Assembly (NCBI GenBank): GCA_030039655.1
Contig: JASHVC010000359.1
Coordinates: forward strand, 1-16,938
Source of the DNA: Xanthobacteraceae bacterium
GTDB lineage: Bacteria > Pseudomonadota > Alphaproteobacteria > Rhizobiales > Xanthobacteraceae
DNA length: 16,938 bases
Direction of reading: 5' to 3'
Shown: piece by piece, positions 15,650 to 16,938 of the stretch
How the letters are laid out: every line of letters starts with the position of its first letter
Numbering within the stretch: the first letter of the stretch is position 1
Translations under genes and position numbers: made by a program
The notes under the pieces: model-generated
Database searches by the model: none
The model's input: the letters and a program-made list of their open reading frames with translations, nothing else
Told to the model about the DNA's origin: nothing

Positions 15650-16804
15650 ATGGGGGCTATCGGCCGCTACATGTTTCGGACCACGGTGGTGGCGTTCCTC
15701 ATCACCTTGATCACGCTGACCGTCGTGATTTGGTTCACCCAGGCGATGCGCGATTTCGACCTGATCACCAGCGAAAGACAAACGATTTTCGTTTTCATCG
15801 GCATCACCGGAATGATCGTGCCCCTGCTGGTCATGATCATCGCACCGATCGCACTGATGGTCTCCGCGGGGCATGTTCTCAGCCGGCTTGGCTCGGATTC
15901 CGAAATCATCGTCATGAACGCCGCCGGCGTTTCGCCATGGCGGCTGCTGAGGCCTTACCTCGCCGTAGCCATCCTGGTTTCGATCCTCGTCGGGGTCATC
16001 GCCGCTTACGTCTCCCCGCGCAGCCTGCGCGAGCTGCGCGATTGGTCGGAGCAGGTACGGGCCGACATTCTCACCAACATCGTGCAGCCCGGCCGCTTCA
16101 CCAGCGTTAGCGGCAATCTCACGTTCCACATCGCTGATCGGCGTCCCAACGGACTGCTCCTAGGCATCTTCGTCGACGACAGACGCGACCCCAACGAACA
16201 AGCCACTTACCTCGCTGAACAGGGCGAGATCGTAAAGAACGAAAAAGGCTCATTCCTGCTACTCGAGCACGGCAGCATCCAACGGCTGGAAGGCGGCCGC
16301 CGCGATCCGCGCATCGTGACATTCGACCAATATGCATTCGATCTTTCGAAATTCACCGGCGGGCCGCAGAACGTGAACTATACGGTGCGGGAAAAATACA
16401 TCTGGCAGCTCATGTGGCCGCAGCCGGATGATCCGCTCTACATCGCGCAGCCAGACCAGTACCGATCCGAACTGTACGATCGGCTGGCGAGCCCGCTCTA
16501 TCCGCTCGCCTTCGCCATTCTGACTTTCATGTTTCTCGGTCCGCCGCAGACCACGCGACAGAGCCGCACGCTCGCGCTGCTCGGTCTAATCGGCTCCGCC
16601 ACGGTCCTGCGCCTGATCGGCTTCCTCAGTGTCGTTGTCGGCGTCCGCGTACCCATGATGCTGGGCCTTCAATTTGTCGCGCTGATCGGCGCCATATTCT
16701 TTGGCCTGTGGCAGATATCGCGCGGCAAGACCATGGAGCACGGCACGCTGGCATTGCGTATCACATCGGCAATCAGCGAGCGCCTGGCGCGGGCGACGAA
16801 TTGA
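15650..16804 (+). CDS. lptF: LPS export ABC transporter permease LptF
   Basis: LptF and LptG form the inner-membrane channel that, with LptB, extracts lipopolysaccharide and pushes it through the LptCAD bridge. The 384-residue YjgP/YjgQ-family protein has three N-terminal membrane helices (about 11-30, 48-70, 102-121), a periplasmic beta-jellyroll-like domain (about 135-265) and three C-terminal helices (about 281-297, 308-330, 337-355). The coupling-helix stretch [18 protein letters not shown] (82-99) is diagnostic. ATG 15650 follows a CGGGAG site. The gene is directly followed by lptG, 11 nt downstream, and is divergent from pepA with about 270 bp between; I see no clear promoter motif in that gap. 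Confidence 0.95.
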   Translation: MGAIGRYMFRTTVVAFLITLITLTVVIWFTQAMRDFDLITSERQTIFVFIGITGMIVPLLVMIIAPIALMVSAGHVLSRLGSDSEIIVMNAAGVSPWRLLRPYLAVAILVSILVGVIAAYVSPRSLRELRDWSEQVRADILTNIVQPGRFTSVSGNLTFHIADRRPNGLLLGIFVDDRRDPNEQATYLAEQGEIVKNEKGSFLLLEHGSIQRLEGGRRDPRIVTFDQYAFDLSKFTGGPQNVNYTVREKYIWQLMWPQPDDPLYIAQPDQYRSELYDRLASPLYPLAFAILTFMFLGPPQTTRQSRTLALLGLIGSATVLRLIGFLSVVVGVRVPMMLGLQFVALIGAIFFGLWQISRGKTMEHGTLALRITSAISERLARATN

Positions 16805-16815
16805 GGAGCGAATCG

Positions 16816-16938
16816 ATGGCGGCCCGCACTCTCTCACGCTACTTCGGGTTGCGGTTCTTTACCTCCGTGATTGGCACCTTTGTCGGCGTCGTCGTGCTTG
16901 CCGGCATGATCGACTATTTCGAATTGATGCGCCGCGGC
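16816..16938 (+). CDS. lptG: LPS export ABC transporter permease LptG, N-terminal part only
   Basis: This was read directly from the sequence: ATG 16816 opens a frame that runs off the window after 41 codons. It reads MAARTLSRYFGLRF and continues into one hydrophobic helix (about 15-32) and MIDYFELMRR (31-40), which is the typical LptG N-terminus with the first helix followed by an acidic-aromatic stretch. A strong GAGGAG ribosome site (16803-16808) overlaps the lptF stop codon, so the pair is an operon with coupled translation. Confidence 0.92.
   Translation, partial: MAARTLSRYFGLRFFTSVIGTFVGVVVLAGMIDYFELMRRG

Noticed and set aside
15377..16129. Possible 251-residue N-terminal extension of PepA
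   Set aside because: The extension lies antisense to lptF and reads as low-complexity His/Asp/Gln-rich sequence. The ATG at 15376 has a good ribosome site and gives the normal PepA length.
1..16938. CRISPR arrays, tRNA/rRNA genes, IS elements or phage genes
   Set aside because: I saw no regularly spaced repeats, no cloverleaf-like sequence with a CCA end, no transposase or integrase motifs and no attachment-site pairs.

Overview
The window looks like chromosomal DNA of a high-GC alphaproteobacterium of the Hyphomicrobiales (Bradyrhizobium / Xanthobacteraceae-like). The placement is an inference from protein similarity and from familiar gene neighbourhoods: clpS-clpA beside a phasin and a SPOR-tailed penicillin-binding carboxypeptidase, and holC-pepA divergent from lptF-lptG. 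Nothing indicates a phage, plasmid, IS element, CRISPR array or RNA gene.

Layout. 1-2805 (minus): clpS then clpA, the N-degron adaptor and the unfoldase of the ClpAP protease. clpA is abnormal: an amber codon interrupts it at 238-240, and the reading frame beyond the stop stays open to the window edge and carries a second, diverged copy of the C-terminal small domain. 3283-3615 (minus): a small phasin. 3991-5574 (plus): an exported D-alanyl-D-alanine carboxypeptidase with a SPOR domain. 5690-7141 (minus): a two-gene unit of a VWA-like protein and a membrane-anchored J-domain protein. 7310-8182 (plus): panC for pantothenate synthesis. 8183-9130 (minus): an intradiol ring-cleavage dioxygenase of hydroxyquinol type. 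9224-12675 (minus): a two-TM conserved hypothetical, a biotin-dependent acyl-CoA carboxylase alpha subunit (MccA-like) and a DUF1489 protein. 12827-13261 (minus): a small protein with a very basic N-terminal tail. 13421-15376 (minus): pepA then holC. 15650-16938 (plus): lptF and the start of lptG, components of the lipopolysaccharide exporter.

Most of the window is ordinary housekeeping and metabolism. I did not find a new multi-gene system. The items most worth a second look are broken or altered versions of conserved genes: (1) the amber codon plus 72-codon C-terminal duplication in clpA; (2) a PepA whose M17 signature reads NTAAEGRL instead of NTDAEGRL, removing a metal-binding aspartate; (3) a PanC in which the conserved Gly-His of the R-P-G-H-F motif is Leu-Phe, encoded in a run of eight T. 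Secondary items are inverted repeats between the phasin and carboxypeptidase genes, and a possible leaderless promoter for the basic-tail protein.
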